Assembly: GCF_002532075.1 (NCBI RefSeq)
Contig: NZ_LYXE01000075.1
Location: 17,528-81,527, forward strand
Source: Candidatus Chloroploca asiatica
Lineage (GTDB): Bacteria; Chloroflexota; Chloroflexia; Chloroflexales; Chloroflexaceae
Length of the DNA: 64,000 bases
Reading direction: 5' to 3'
Part shown: positions 24,607-33,784 of the stretch, one piece after another
How positions within the stretch are numbered: position 1 is the stretch's first letter
How the letters are laid out: each line of letters begins with the position of its first letter
Notes under the pieces: generated by a model
Database searches by the model: none
Told to the model about the DNA's origin: nothing
What the model saw: the letters and a program-made list of their open reading frames with translations, nothing else
Position numbers and translations under genes: made by a program

Positions 24607-26001
24607 GTGAGTGTACAACTCGGAACTGTGGAACGTCCGCTTCGAGTCGCGATTGTCGGTGCCGGTCCCGCTGGTTTTTACGCCGCAGAAGCGCTGCTTA
24701 AGCAGAAAGATCTCGTCTGCCAGATTGATTTTATCAATCGCCTGCCGACTCCATATGGCCTGGTGCGCGAAGGGGTTGCACCTGATCATCAGTCGATCAA
24801 GGCCGTAACCCGCATCTACGACAAACTCGCTGCGTTGCCCAATGTCCGTTATTTTGGGAATGTGACGTTTGGCCGCGATCTCTCCCATCAGGAACTGAAG
24901 GCCCATTACGATCAGATCATCTATGCAGTTGGGGCTCAGTCTGACCGCAAGATGGGCGTGCCCGGCGAGGAGTTTCTCGGTAGTCTGCCCGCGACGATCT
25001 TTGTTGGTTGGTATAACGGCCATCCCGATTATAGCGACCGCCATTTTGATCTGAGCCACGAGCGGGTAGTGGTGGTGGGCAATGGCAATGTTGCGATGGA
25101 TGTGACGCGTATCCTCGCCAGCAATCCCGATGAACTCGCAAAAACCGATATGGCCGATTATGCGCTTGGCGTGCTGCGCACAAGCCAGGTGCGCGAAGTC
25201 GTCGTGCTTGGTCGCCGTGGTCCCGCCCAGGCCGCCTTTACCAATCCTGAGTTGAAGGAGTTTGGTGAACTCGAGGGTGTTGATGTGATTGTCGATCCCG
25301 CTGACCTCGAGCTCGATCCGCTCAGTGAGCAGAGTCTGGCCGAAGATAAGACAGCCACCAAAAATGTTGATATGCTGCGTGCCTATGCCGCTCGTGGCGC
25401 AACTGGTGCACCAAAACGCATTGTGATGCGCTTCCTCGCCTCACCGGTCGAGGTGCTCGGTGAGGATGGCAAGGTGGTTGGGGTCAAGATTGAACGCAAT
25501 AAGCTGGTGCAGGCTGCGGATGGTACGCAGCGGCCCCGCGGCACCGGTCAGTACGAGACCCTCGCTTGCGGGATGATCCTGCGCTCGGTGGGCTATCGTG
25601 GCGTCAGGTTGCCCGGGGTGCCTTTTGATGAGACGAGTGGAACGATCCCCAATGTGGCCGGGCGCGTGGTGCGCACACGCAGCGATGAGGTTGTCCCTGG
25701 TGAATATGTAGTCGGCTGGGCTAAACGTGGGCCGTCGGGCATTATCGGGACGAATAAGCCCGATGCTGCGGCAACCGTGGCGATGATGATCGAGGATTTG
25801 CCTACGCTCACCCCGGCACCCGGTGATGGCGCCGTCGAGAAGATCCTCGAAAGTCACGGTGTGCATTATATTACGTTTGCCGATTGGAAGATCCTTGATG
25901 CTCACGAGGCGCGTCGCGGCGTTGAACAGAGCCGCCCTCGCGTCAAAGAGACCAATGTGGATCGTATGATGGCGGTTATTCAGGAAGGCCGCAAGGGTTA
26001 G
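24607..26001 (+). CDS. Ferredoxin-NADP+ reductase, adrenodoxin-reductase/FprA type
   Basis: A 464-residue FAD flavoprotein. The FAD-binding GAGPAGFYAAEALL is near residue 17, followed by FINRLPTPYGLVREGVAPDH, the hallmark of this family. The NADP-binding region has VVVGNGNVAMDVTRIL. The C-terminal block VGWAKRGPSGIIGTNKPDA is also diagnostic. It should move electrons between NADPH and ferredoxin. The start is the GTG at 24607 with AGGAG 7 nt upstream; the frame extends to 24523, but that stretch is not family-like. A glycosyltransferase begins 6 bp after the stop, so they may share a transcript. No ferredoxin gene is adjacent. Confidence 0.92.
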   Translation: MSVQLGTVERPLRVAIVGAGPAGFYAAEALLKQKDLVCQIDFINRLPTPYGLVREGVAPDHQSIKAVTRIYDKLAALPNVRYFGNVTFGRDLSHQELKAHYDQIIYAVGAQSDRKMGVPGEEFLGSLPATIFVGWYNGHPDYSDRHFDLSHERVVVVGNGNVAMDVTRILASNPDELAKTDMADYALGVLRTSQVREVVVLGRRGPAQAAFTNPELKEFGELEGVDVIVDPADLELDPLSEQSLAEDKTATKNVDMLRAYAARGATGAPKRIVMRFLASPVEVLGEDGKVVGVKIERNKLVQAADGTQRPRGTGQYETLACGMILRSVGYRGVRLPGVPFDETSGTIPNVAGRVVRTRSDEVVPGEYVVGWAKRGPSGIIGTNKPDAAATVAMMIEDLPTLTPAPGDGAVEKILESHGVHYITFADWKILDAHEARRGVEQSRPRVKETNVDRMMAVIQEGRKG

Positions 26002-26007
26002 TCACAC

Positions 26008-27228
26008 GTGCGTATTGCCATGCTCGCCCCATTCGGGGTGCGCCCCAAAGGAACCTTGCTGGCGCGAATGTTACCACTCGCACGCGCACTCGTGCGGCGT
26101 GGGCACGTGGTTACGCTTGTCGCACCACCCGTGCATAATCCCGAAGATGCCGGGACACGGGTGGTGCTCGATGGGGTAACGGTGATCCATACCCCCCTGC
26201 CAACGTCGCCTGGTGCCGTCACTATTCTTGAACAGAGTGCCTCGTTGTTGCGGATTGCGCTTGATAGCCACCCGCACCTGTTGCACCTCTGTAAACCCAA
26301 GGGCTATAGCGGTCTCGCGGCCCTCGCTTCCCGTGCCCTCTCACCCCGGGTGCCCCTGGTGGTCGATAGCGATGACTGGGAAGGCTGGGGCGGCTGGAAT
26401 GAGTTGCTGCCCTATCCTTCCAGCGCTCGCTGGCTCTTTGCCTGGCAAGAACGCGATTTGCCCCGCCGTGCTGCAGCGGTGACGGTGGCGAGCCGTACCC
26501 TCGAAAGCCTCGTCTGGTCGATGGGGGTGCCACCCGAGCGTGTCTTCTATTTGCCCAATGGCATTGAGCCCGCTCTCTTTGATCATGATGAGGCAGACGA
26601 GTGGCACGACCACCTGCCCCTCTTTCCCCTTGATGAGCCAGACTTGTTGCCTGCCTATCAACCCTATCCTACCCTGCTGCTCTATACGCGCTTCTGGGAA
26701 ATCGATCTGCACGAGTTGGTGGCCGCCCTGGTGACGATCTATACCGCACGGCCTGGCGTACGCTTGATTGTGATTGGGCGGGGCGAGAACGGGGAAGAAC
26801 AGGATCTGCTCGCCTGGGCTAACCGAGCTGGCTTTGCGCCAATGCTTGACTATCGTGGGTGGCTCGATCCCGCCCTCATCCCTGAGGTGATCGCCGAGGC
26901 CACCATTGCGCTTGTGCCAACACGTGATACGCTGATCAATCGCGCCCGCTGCTCGGCCAAGTTGCTTGAATTGATGGGCTTTGGCCTCGCGGTCATCGCG
27001 AGTGATGTCGGTGAGGCCCGCAATATGCTGATCCACGAAACGAGTGGCTTGCTGGTGCCGCCTGGTAATCCTGCCGCCCTCGCCGCAGCAACGCTGCGCC
27101 TCATTGATGATGAGATCCTGCGCATGCGCCTCGCCGATAACGCGCAGATCGCGGCAACTGAGTATAGCTGGGATCGCCTCGTGGTGATCGCTGAACAGGC
27201 CTATGCGGTCGCAATGCGAGATCTGTGA
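26008..27228 (+). CDS. GT4-type glycosyltransferase
   Basis: A 406-residue GT-B fold enzyme of glycosyltransferase family 4. The N-terminal acceptor half starts MRIAMLAPFGVRPKGT with a glycine-containing loop. The C-terminal half has RLIVIGRGENGEEQD, and the donor-sugar site KLLELMGFGLAVIASDVGEAR...SGLLVPPGNPAALAAA with a modified EX7E region. GTG at 26008 is the start. The stop overlaps the next gene's ATG (TGATG), tying it to a protein of unknown function. Donor and acceptor cannot be predicted; a cell-surface glycan or glycolipid is likely. Confidence 0.85.
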   Translation: MRIAMLAPFGVRPKGTLLARMLPLARALVRRGHVVTLVAPPVHNPEDAGTRVVLDGVTVIHTPLPTSPGAVTILEQSASLLRIALDSHPHLLHLCKPKGYSGLAALASRALSPRVPLVVDSDDWEGWGGWNELLPYPSSARWLFAWQERDLPRRAAAVTVASRTLESLVWSMGVPPERVFYLPNGIEPALFDHDEADEWHDHLPLFPLDEPDLLPAYQPYPTLLLYTRFWEIDLHELVAALVTIYTARPGVRLIVIGRGENGEEQDLLAWANRAGFAPMLDYRGWLDPALIPEVIAEATIALVPTRDTLINRARCSAKLLELMGFGLAVIASDVGEARNMLIHETSGLLVPPGNPAALAAATLRLIDDEILRMRLADNAQIAATEYSWDRLVVIAEQAYAVAMRDL

Positions 27229-28208
27229 TGTTCGACTGGCTCTTTGGCTCACGTAAACAGGCTCAACGCCACGACCAGGGCGTGCTCCAGGGTCCACCAG
27301 CAACCGTAGATCCAATCACGCTGCGGGTCAGCCTGATTACCCACGCGCCCATCCTGGAAGCCCGTGGCGGGCTTCGCCTCTACGAGTATTTCAACTGGCA
27401 CAATCCCTTGGCGCTTGCCCAAGCGTACGCCGCTGATCTGCGCACGGCCTCGGGTGGCATCGCACGCTACGACATTGTCGAACATCAGGTTGTTGATGGC
27501 TATCCCGTCAAACGCGATGGGTTTGCCTACGACGATGCAACCTATCTCCGGGCGATGGCTCGCCAGCAGAGCTTTCATCAGCCCGATGCCGTCGACTATG
27601 AGCGCTTGATCGCGACGTTCGATCTCAAGCGCAAAGTGCTCAGTGGTGCGATTGACGAAGTCTGGCTGATGGGCTTTCCCTATGCTGGCTATTACGAAAG
27701 CCAGATGGTGGGGGCCGGGGCGATCTGGTGCAACTCGCCACCGCTGGCCTCGCCCGATCTCTGCCCACGACGCTTCGTTATCATGGGCTTCAATTATGAA
27801 CGCGGCGTTGATTGTATGCTCGAAAATTTCGGCCATCGGGTCGAGTCGATCATGAGCCACATCTACCGCAACCATCAGGGCGAACGCAACCTCTGGGAGC
27901 GCTACATTCGTTATGAGCTACGTCACCCTGGACGCGCCGAGTGTGGCAATGTTCATTTTGCCCCTAATAGCACCCGCGATTACGAGTGGGGCAATGCACG
28001 CCCGGTGCTGTCGCGCGCCGATACCTGGTACAATTTCCCCGACCTCAGTGGTTCACCACGGATGATGAATGCGCAAGACTGGGGCAACGGCGATATGCGC
28101 TTGCATCACCTCTGGTGGCTCGATCATCTACCCCGTGGCGCTGGGGCAACCGATGGGGTGCAAAACAACTGGTGGTGGTATGTGTTGTGCCCTGATCGGG
28201 CGTTCTAA
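27228..28208 (+). CDS. Protein of unknown function, coupled to the glycosyltransferase
   Basis: A 326-residue soluble protein without signal peptide or membrane helix. It is rich in Trp, Tyr and His, with conserved-looking stretches DEVWLMGFPYAGYYESQMVG, FVIMGFNYERGVDCMLENFG, HRVESIMSHIY and DWGNGDMRLHHLWWLDHLP. These look like an enzyme or lectin core, but I do not recognise a family. The start is ATG 27228 (or GTG 27225), overlapping the glycosyltransferase stop. The last seven codons form the left arm of a 27-bp perfect hairpin. Coupling suggests a role in the same glycan pathway; this is inference only. Confidence 0.75.
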   Translation: MFDWLFGSRKQAQRHDQGVLQGPPATVDPITLRVSLITHAPILEARGGLRLYEYFNWHNPLALAQAYAADLRTASGGIARYDIVEHQVVDGYPVKRDGFAYDDATYLRAMARQQSFHQPDAVDYERLIATFDLKRKVLSGAIDEVWLMGFPYAGYYESQMVGAGAIWCNSPPLASPDLCPRRFVIMGFNYERGVDCMLENFGHRVESIMSHIYRNHQGERNLWERYIRYELRHPGRAECGNVHFAPNSTRDYEWGNARPVLSRADTWYNFPDLSGSPRMMNAQDWGNGDMRLHHLWWLDHLPRGAGATDGVQNNWWWYVLCPDRAF

Positions 28209-28245
28209 GCGGGCCTGCGGCCCGCTTAGAACGCCCGATCAGGGC
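28189..28245 (+). terminator. 27-bp perfect hairpin overlapping a gene end
   Basis: 28189-28215 and 28219-28245 are exact reverse complements with a TGC loop. The left arm includes the last coding bases and stop of the preceding gene. There is no T-run after it. A terminator or mRNA 3'-end stabiliser is likely. Confidence 0.55.
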
Positions 28246-28356
28246 GAGTCTGGGGAGCCTGCGGCCCTGAACTCAATCTCTTCAACGAGTCGCCATGAAG
28301 TTGGTATAATAGATCAGTGTGACGTGACGTATGGCAAAACATTAGGAGGTTCTTGC

Positions 28357-28842
28357 ATGTCGGATAAGAAGATCAGTGAGGGCGAGGCAGTCAAGACAGA
28401 TGGGGCCGTGAGCTTTATGACGAAGCTTGGTTCGATTGCGAGCCTCGATCCTGAGCTGGTCAAGAAATTGAATAGCCTCGATATCATGACCAATGTCGCT
28501 CTGCTCGAACGCGGTGCGCAACCCGAGGGCCGCGATGAGATCGCGGCGAGTGCTGGCATTGATCAGGTTGAACTGCTCAAAGCGCTCTATTTGATGGATC
28601 TCGAACGGGTAAATGGCGTGTCGTGGACCAATGCGACGCTGCTGACCGCCGCCGGAGTCACGACGGTGCCTGATCTGGCCTTCCGCAATGCCGAGGATCT
28701 GTTGCCCCAGTTGAAACAGGCCAATACAGAACTGGGCTTGCTTAAACGCTCCCCTACCCCCAAGGTGGTCAAAGGCTGGATCGAACACGCACGTGAGTTG
28801 TCCCAGGTGCTCTTTTTTGGCGGGAACGCTGAAGTCTATTAG
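28357..28842 (+). CDS. DUF4332-like helix-hairpin-helix protein
   Basis: A 161-residue soluble protein starting at ATG 28357, behind a very strong AGGAGG ribosome site 8 nt away. The second half (about 85-155) has the pattern NGVSWTNATLLTAAGVTTVPDLA...AEDLLPQLKQANTELGLL...VVKGWIEHARELSQ. This resembles DUF4332 or related helix-hairpin-helix folds found in proteins acting near DNA or as small cytosolic helical modules. The first half is helical with an unusual LDIMTNVALLERGAQPEG segment. It stands alone between two hairpins, probably as its own transcript. Biochemical function is unknown. Confidence 0.75.
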   Translation: MSDKKISEGEAVKTDGAVSFMTKLGSIASLDPELVKKLNSLDIMTNVALLERGAQPEGRDEIAASAGIDQVELLKALYLMDLERVNGVSWTNATLLTAAGVTTVPDLAFRNAEDLLPQLKQANTELGLLKRSPTPKVVKGWIEHARELSQVLFFGGNAEVY

Positions 28843-28848
28843 GGCCAG

Positions 28849-28929
28849 TTTGACGCAAAGGCGCAAAGACGCAAAGGGTTTTGAGCTAGCTGCATGCGCA
28901 GCTTTGCGCCTTTGCGCCTTTGCGTCAAA
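28849..28929. repeat. Inverted GCAAAGGCGC repeat acting as a bidirectional terminator
   Basis: Two 28-nt arms (28849-28876 and 28902-28929) pair with a single mismatch and are built from GCGCAAAG-type units (TTTGACGCAAAGGCGCAAAG). They fill the space between two convergent genes, so the likely role is to stop transcription from both sides. The units belong to the repeat family at 9661, 42692 and 49413. Confidence 0.6.
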
Positions 28930-28947
28930 GCATCCTACGAATGACGC

Positions 28948-29994
28948 TCAACAGATGCGCGGCAATTGCTCGCCACTCAACATGTCAACACTGCGCAGGC
29001 CTCCGATGCGTGAACGCATCACGACGCTGCCTGGATGCTCACTCGTCACCTGGCCAATCATGGCCGCCTGCGCTCCCAGCGGGTGCCGACGCAGGGCTTC
29101 GAGGGCCAGGGTGGCGTAATCTGCCGCAACAATCACCAGGCATTTGCCTTCGTTAGCGACGTAGAGCGGGTCAAACCCGAGGATTTCACAGGCGCCACGC
29201 ACCGCTTCATCAAGCGGAAGGTTCTTCTCTTCAAGCAGGATGCCAACCCGCGCCGCCTGTGCAATCTCGTTGAGCGCCGAGGCGACGCCGCCGCGCGTTG
29301 GGTCGCGCAAGACATGCACTGCCGGCCCAGCCACTGCGAGCAGATCGGCGACCAGGGTGTGCAGGGGGGCCGAGTCACTCTCAAGCGCGGTCTCGAATTC
29401 AAGGCCTTCGCGTACCGACATGATCGCAATGCCGTGATTGGCTAGCGGGCCACTGACAATCACGATATCGCCTGGTTCGGCGCGTTGCGGGTCGATCTGG
29501 ATGCCCGGCGGGATCAGGCCAAGGCCCGTCGTGTTGAGAAAGATGCCGTCACCTTTGCCCCGATCAACCACCTTGGTGTCGCCGGTCACAATCGGCACCC
29601 CAACGGCACCCGCCGCATCACGCATACTCTGCACGACCCGCCACAGCGTCTCCATCGGCAGGCCCTCTTCAATGATCATCCCAACCGAAAGGGCGAGAGG
29701 CTGCGCCCCACACATCGCGAGGTCGTTCACCGTGCCATGCACCGCCAGTGAACCGATATCGCCGCCAGGAAAGAAGAGCGGGCTGATGACATACGAGTCG
29801 GTCGAAAAAGCGACCCGGGCCCCACCCACCTCCAACTGCGCCCCGTCATGCAGGCGATCCAGGCTCGGATTGGTCAACGCCGGCTGAATCAATTGCTCGA
29901 TCAGCATCTGCGTCAACCGCCCGCCCCCGCCATGCCCCATCGTCACCGTTGGATACTGGCTGAGCGGAATGGGACAGACTGCTTCAAATGCCAC
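28948..29994 (-). CDS. hypE: HypE, hydrogenase cyanide-ligand carrier/dehydratase
   Basis: A 348-residue protein of the PurM/AIR-synthase fold. Its N-terminal part has MGHGGGGRLTQMLIEQ and AFSTDSYVISPLFFPGGDIG, and the C-terminus ends in PRIC. The terminal Cys is the residue that receives a carbamoyl group from HypF and is dehydrated to thiocyanate, the CN source of the NiFe centre. RDPTRGGVASALNEIA is another signature. The frame opens far upstream, but GTG 29994 is chosen because it follows the hypD stop by 5 bp with GTGGAG upstream. It is the last gene of the hyp operon. Confidence 0.95.
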   Translation of the reverse strand: MAFEAVCPIPLSQYPTVTMGHGGGGRLTQMLIEQLIQPALTNPSLDRLHDGAQLEVGGARVAFSTDSYVISPLFFPGGDIGSLAVHGTVNDLAMCGAQPLALSVGMIIEEGLPMETLWRVVQSMRDAAGAVGVPIVTGDTKVVDRGKGDGIFLNTTGLGLIPPGIQIDPQRAEPGDIVIVSGPLANHGIAIMSVREGLEFETALESDSAPLHTLVADLLAVAGPAVHVLRDPTRGGVASALNEIAQAARVGILLEEKNLPLDEAVRGACEILGFDPLYVANEGKCLVIVAADYATLALEALRRHPLGAQAAMIGQVTSEHPGSVVMRSRIGGLRSVDMLSGEQLPRIC

Positions 29995-29999
29995 GCTTG

Positions 30000-31088
30000 T
30001 TACTCCACACTTGCATAGTGAAAATAGGCCGCACACGCCCCCTCCGACGAGACCATCGGTGCGCCGAGCGGATGTTCGGGCGTACAGGCTGTGCCAAAAG
30101 CAGAGCAATCACACGGGCGCGCATGACCCTGCATAATCTTGCCAGCAATGCAGAGTGGTGATTCGGCAGCCGCGATCGCCTGGACGTTGAAGCGCACTTC
30201 GGCATCATAGGCCGCAAAAGCCGGCCGCAGACCGAGGCCGCTCTGCGGGATTATGCCAATGCCCCGCCACTGCCGTGAGCGCACTTCAAAGACCTCGGCC
30301 ATCAAGCGTTGGGCATGGCGATTGCCTTCGGGCGTCACCGCCCGCGCATACTGGTTCTCGACCCCCCAGAGGCCCTTTTCCAGCATCGCAACCGTCATAT
30401 AGATGCCCTGCAGCAGATCAAGCGGCTCGAAGCCGGTGACGACAAGCGGCACCCGGTAGCGCTCGGCAAGCGGCAGATACTCGTGATAGCCCATCACCGC
30501 ACAGACGTGACCCGCCGCAAGAAAGCCCTGCACACGATTGCTCGGCGCACCAAGGATCGCCTCCATCGCCGGGGGCACCAATACATGCGCCGAGAGGATC
30601 GAGAAGTTGGACAGGCCAAGCCGGTGGGCCAGGTGAACCGCCATTGCATTGGCCGGTGCCGTCGTCTCGAACCCGACCGCAAAGAAGACAACCTGACGGT
30701 CAGGATGCTGTTGGGCAAGCTTGACCGCATCGAGCGGCGAATAGACAATGCGAACATCGCCGCCGTCCGCTTTGACACTGAGCAAATCACGCGCTGAACC
30801 AGGCACCCTGAGCATATCGCCAAACGAGGTAAAGATCACCTCGGGGCGCGCCGCAATCGCCAACGCCCGATCGATCAACTCGAGCGGCGTCACACAGACC
30901 GGGCAACCAGGACCGTGGACAAGCTCAATTGACGACGGCAACAACCGATCAATGCCCGCCTTGACCAGCGTATGCGTCTGACCACCGCAGATCTCCATCA
31001 GCGTCCACGGGCGCGTCACCAGACGTCTGATTGCCTCGAGCAACTGCTGCGCCTCGGCTTCACCGCGATATTCATCAACAAAACGCAT
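30000..31088 (-). CDS. hypD: HypD, Fe(CN)2CO scaffold protein
   Basis: A 362-residue iron-sulfur protein that, with HypC, assembles the Fe(CN)2CO unit of NiFe hydrogenase. Diagnostic blocks are [16 protein letters not shown] (Cys near 34), [13 protein letters not shown] (two Cys), [15 protein letters not shown], and the Cys-rich C-terminus [20 protein letters not shown] with more Cys ([16 protein letters not shown]) for the [4Fe-4S] cluster. The length is typical. It begins 3 bp after hypC and ends 5 bp before hypE, in a tight operon. Confidence 0.96.
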   Translation of the reverse strand: MRFVDEYRGEAEAQQLLEAIRRLVTRPWTLMEICGGQTHTLVKAGIDRLLPSSIELVHGPGCPVCVTPLELIDRALAIAARPEVIFTSFGDMLRVPGSARDLLSVKADGGDVRIVYSPLDAVKLAQQHPDRQVVFFAVGFETTAPANAMAVHLAHRLGLSNFSILSAHVLVPPAMEAILGAPSNRVQGFLAAGHVCAVMGYHEYLPLAERYRVPLVVTGFEPLDLLQGIYMTVAMLEKGLWGVENQYARAVTPEGNRHAQRLMAEVFEVRSRQWRGIGIIPQSGLGLRPAFAAYDAEVRFNVQAIAAAESPLCIAGKIMQGHARPCDCSAFGTACTPEHPLGAPMVSSEGACAAYFHYASVE

Positions 31089-31091
31089 GGC

Positions 31092-31349
31092 TTACTCCGG
31101 TTGTTTGAGGGCCAACTCATCAAGCTCATTCATCTCGCGCAGATACTCAAAAACCCTGGCGGCCTCTTCTTCATCAACAATGCTCAGGGCAAACCCAACA
31201 TGCACAATCACATACTGGCCGACCTGCACCTCGGGCGTATAGGCGAGACAAACCGACTTGACGATCCCCCCAAAATTCACACGGCCCATCAGAATGCCAT
31301 CGCGTTCTGGTTCAACGGCAATCACTTTGCCAGGTACACCAAGACACAT
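31092..31349 (-). CDS. hypC: HypC, hydrogenase assembly chaperone
   Basis: An 85-residue chaperone that carries the iron moiety between HypD and the hydrogenase large subunit. The N-terminus MCLGVPGKVIAVEP has the invariant Cys2 that becomes the iron ligand after Met removal. GRVNFGGIVKSVCLAYTPEVQVGQYVIVHVGFAL is the OB-like core; the C-terminal helix is acidic. The frame is open to 31400, but ATG 31349 matches the family start. It lies 4 bp after the hypF stop. Confidence 0.95.
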   Translation of the reverse strand: MCLGVPGKVIAVEPERDGILMGRVNFGGIVKSVCLAYTPEVQVGQYVIVHVGFALSIVDEEEAARVFEYLREMNELDELALKQPE

Positions 31350-31353
31350 ACGC

Positions 31354-33780
31354 CTACTCCATTCCAGGGACAAAGGTATACGCCCGTGCGATCCGCACAA
31401 CTTCGGTCAGCGTATAGCCTTCGATGCGTGCGGCAGCAGCCGCGAGTTGACCCAGACTGATCCCGCCATCATTCGGTGGCACCTGGCGAGGCAAAAGTGT
31501 CCGCTTCCCACAGGCACCCAGCACAGCAACGGCACGCTCGGCCAAAAGACGGTTCTGGAAACAGCCCCCACTCAGCACAATCACCGGCGGATCAATCATC
31601 CGCGCAACGGCCACCATGCTCGACACCATCGCATTGTGGAAACGCGCACTGATCCGTTCAATCGCGACGCCACGCCGCAGATCCGCCAGCAGCGCAATCA
31701 ATGTAGGTCGCCAATCGAGGGAAGAACCAACCAGCATAAATGGGTAGCTCACGGTTTCATAGGGATCGGCGACATACTCAAGCATCATCGCCGCCTCACC
31801 TTCAAACGTCACCCGCTGACAAAGACCGAGCAACGCCGCCACCCCATCAAAGAGTCGTCCCGCACTACTGGTTGATACACACTGCGCCCCCGTCTGGAGC
31901 ATCCGCGACATCACTACCCGCTCGTGCGCGGTAAAGGTTTGCAACGGGGCAAGATCGTCCCACTCCATCGCCTGAACCCCATCAATCGCATAGAGCAGCG
32001 CCAGGGCCGTGCGCCGTGGTTCGCGGATCGCGGCATCGCCCCCAGGCAACAGAAAGGGCCGCAGGTGAGCCACACGCTGCGAGTAGGCCACATTGCCATA
32101 GAGGAACTCGCCGCCCCAGATCGTGCCATCTAAACCGTAGCCTGTCCCGTCCCAGATGATCCCCAGCGCCAAGCCTTGAATCTGATGCTCGGTCATACAC
32201 GAGGCCAGGTGCGCGTGGTGATGCTGAACGCTCAGCACTTGAGCGCTCGCTGGCAGGACACCATCGCCCCTACGCTGGACAAACGTGGTCGTAAAGTAGT
32301 CAGGATGGAGATCGTGGACAATTGCCGTCGGCGTGGCGGCATAGAGGCGCATCAGATCGGCGACCACCTGCCCAAAGAGCGTCCGCGCTTCAGGGGTGGC
32401 GAGATCACCGAGATGTTGACTCAGCAGCACCTGGCGGCCAACACTCAGCGCGATAGTATTCTTGAGTTGCGCCCCCAACGCAAGGATCGATGGGGCCGGG
32501 TGCTGGAGGATGACCGGCGCTGGCGCATACCCTCGCGCACGCCGCAACAGGCGCGGTTCACCACCAAGAAGCATCGCGACGCTATCATCAGCCGGGCGCA
32601 TAATCGGGCGATTATGGACAAGCAGCCAATCGGCAATGCCGGTCAGGCGCTGCAACGCATCGGCTTCATCAATCGCAATTGGTTCGTCGGTCAGGTTGCC
32701 ACTCGTCGCCACGACTGGTGCCTCGAGCGTATCAAGCAACAGATGATGCAGCGGCGTCGTGGGCAGCATCAGGCCGAGGTACGGATTACCCGGGGCAATC
32801 CCGGGCGCAACCCCGGCCTCGTCTCGCCGTCGCAACAGCACAATCGGCGCTTCCGGCGAAGCCAACAGATCCGCCGCTTCCTGGGGCACCAGGCACAATG
32901 TCTCAGCCATCGCCAGATCGCGCACCATCAGGGCGAGCGGCTTGGTCGGGCGCTGTTTGCGCGCCCGCAGACGCGCCACGGCTTGCTCGTTCCGCGCATC
33001 GCAGATCAGTTGAAACCCGCCGAGCCCCTTGACCCCGACAATCTGGCCCGCCAGGATCGCCGCGATCGCCCCGCGCAGGGCTACGTCACCCTCAGCCAGC
33101 ACGGTCGCGCTTGTTGGCATACAGACGGCATGGTGAAGAGTTGGAGATTCTGCGCCCTCAGGCACCTGCCAGAGGGCCAGCTGTGGCCCACAAACGGGGC
33201 AGGCGTTTGGCTGCGCATGGAAGCGGCGGTCCAGCGGATTTTCGTACTCAGCACGGCAGACCGGACAGAGTTCAAACGACCGCATGGTTGTTACCGGGCG
33301 ATCATAGGGCAACTGCTCGATAATGCTAAACCGTGGGCCGCACTGGGTGCAATTGGTAAAGGGGTAACGGTAGCGACGATTGGCGGGATCGCGCACCTCG
33401 GTGTGGCACTGCGGGCAAGTCGCAAGATCGGGCAACACCTGCACCGAAAGCAAGCCCTCGGCATCACTCTCGCGAATCTGAAACCCGTGAAAACCAACTG
33501 GCTCAACCCAGTCAACTGACGCAGCAAGAATACGGGCGACCCGGGGATGCTCGTTGAGGATGCGCGTATGAAAAGTCTCAAGCTGGTCACGCCGACCCTC
33601 AACCTCGATCACCACCCCATCAGGCCCATTGAGCACCCACCCCGTGAGCTTCGCCTCTAACGCACAGCGATAGACGAAAGGCCGAAACCCAACCCCCTGC
33701 ACCGCCCCGTGGAGTTCGAGACGGAGCCGGATCAACTGTTCCTCACCGTGAGCTTCATTGCTCAAGCTTGCTCTCTCCAT
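31354..33780 (-). CDS. hypF: HypF, carbamoyltransferase of hydrogenase maturation
   Basis: An 808-residue four-domain enzyme. An acylphosphatase domain (about 15-105, GAVQGVGFRPFVYR) is followed by two HypF zinc fingers (about 110-190, CPQCHTEV...CTQCGPRF and CPVCRAEY...CPVCGPQ). Next come a YrdC-like domain (about 230-415, GLGGFQLICDARNEQAV) and a Kae1-like C-terminal domain with the metal site block HHHAHLASCMTEHQ and GIIWDGTGYGLDGTIWGGEFL. It makes carbamoyl-AMP from carbamoyl phosphate and transfers the carbamoyl group to HypE. Full length, in operon order between hypB and hypC with 4-bp gaps. Confidence 0.97.
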   Translation of the reverse strand: MERASLSNEAHGEEQLIRLRLELHGAVQGVGFRPFVYRCALEAKLTGWVLNGPDGVVIEVEGRRDQLETFHTRILNEHPRVARILAASVDWVEPVGFHGFQIRESDAEGLLSVQVLPDLATCPQCHTEVRDPANRRYRYPFTNCTQCGPRFSIIEQLPYDRPVTTMRSFELCPVCRAEYENPLDRRFHAQPNACPVCGPQLALWQVPEGAESPTLHHAVCMPTSATVLAEGDVALRGAIAAILAGQIVGVKGLGGFQLICDARNEQAVARLRARKQRPTKPLALMVRDLAMAETLCLVPQEAADLLASPEAPIVLLRRRDEAGVAPGIAPGNPYLGLMLPTTPLHHLLLDTLEAPVVATSGNLTDEPIAIDEADALQRLTGIADWLLVHNRPIMRPADDSVAMLLGGEPRLLRRARGYAPAPVILQHPAPSILALGAQLKNTIALSVGRQVLLSQHLGDLATPEARTLFGQVVADLMRLYAATPTAIVHDLHPDYFTTTFVQRRGDGVLPASAQVLSVQHHHAHLASCMTEHQIQGLALGIIWDGTGYGLDGTIWGGEFLYGNVAYSQRVAHLRPFLLPGGDAAIREPRRTALALLYAIDGVQAMEWDDLAPLQTFTAHERVVMSRMLQTGAQCVSTSSAGRLFDGVAALLGLCQRVTFEGEAAMMLEYVADPYETVSYPFMLVGSSLDWRPTLIALLADLRRGVAIERISARFHNAMVSSMVAVARMIDPPVIVLSGGCFQNRLLAERAVAVLGACGKRTLLPRQVPPNDGGISLGQLAAAAARIEGYTLTEVVRIARAYTFVPGME

Positions 33781-33784
33781 AGCT

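Noticed and set aside
28069..28356. N-terminal extension of the DUF4332-like gene
   Set aside because: It crosses the hairpin and overlaps the preceding gene in another frame; a strong AGGAGG site supports the ATG at 28357.
32176..33519. 447-residue plus-strand ORF opposite hypF
   Set aside because: Antisense shadow of hypF, rich in Arg and Gln with no motif.
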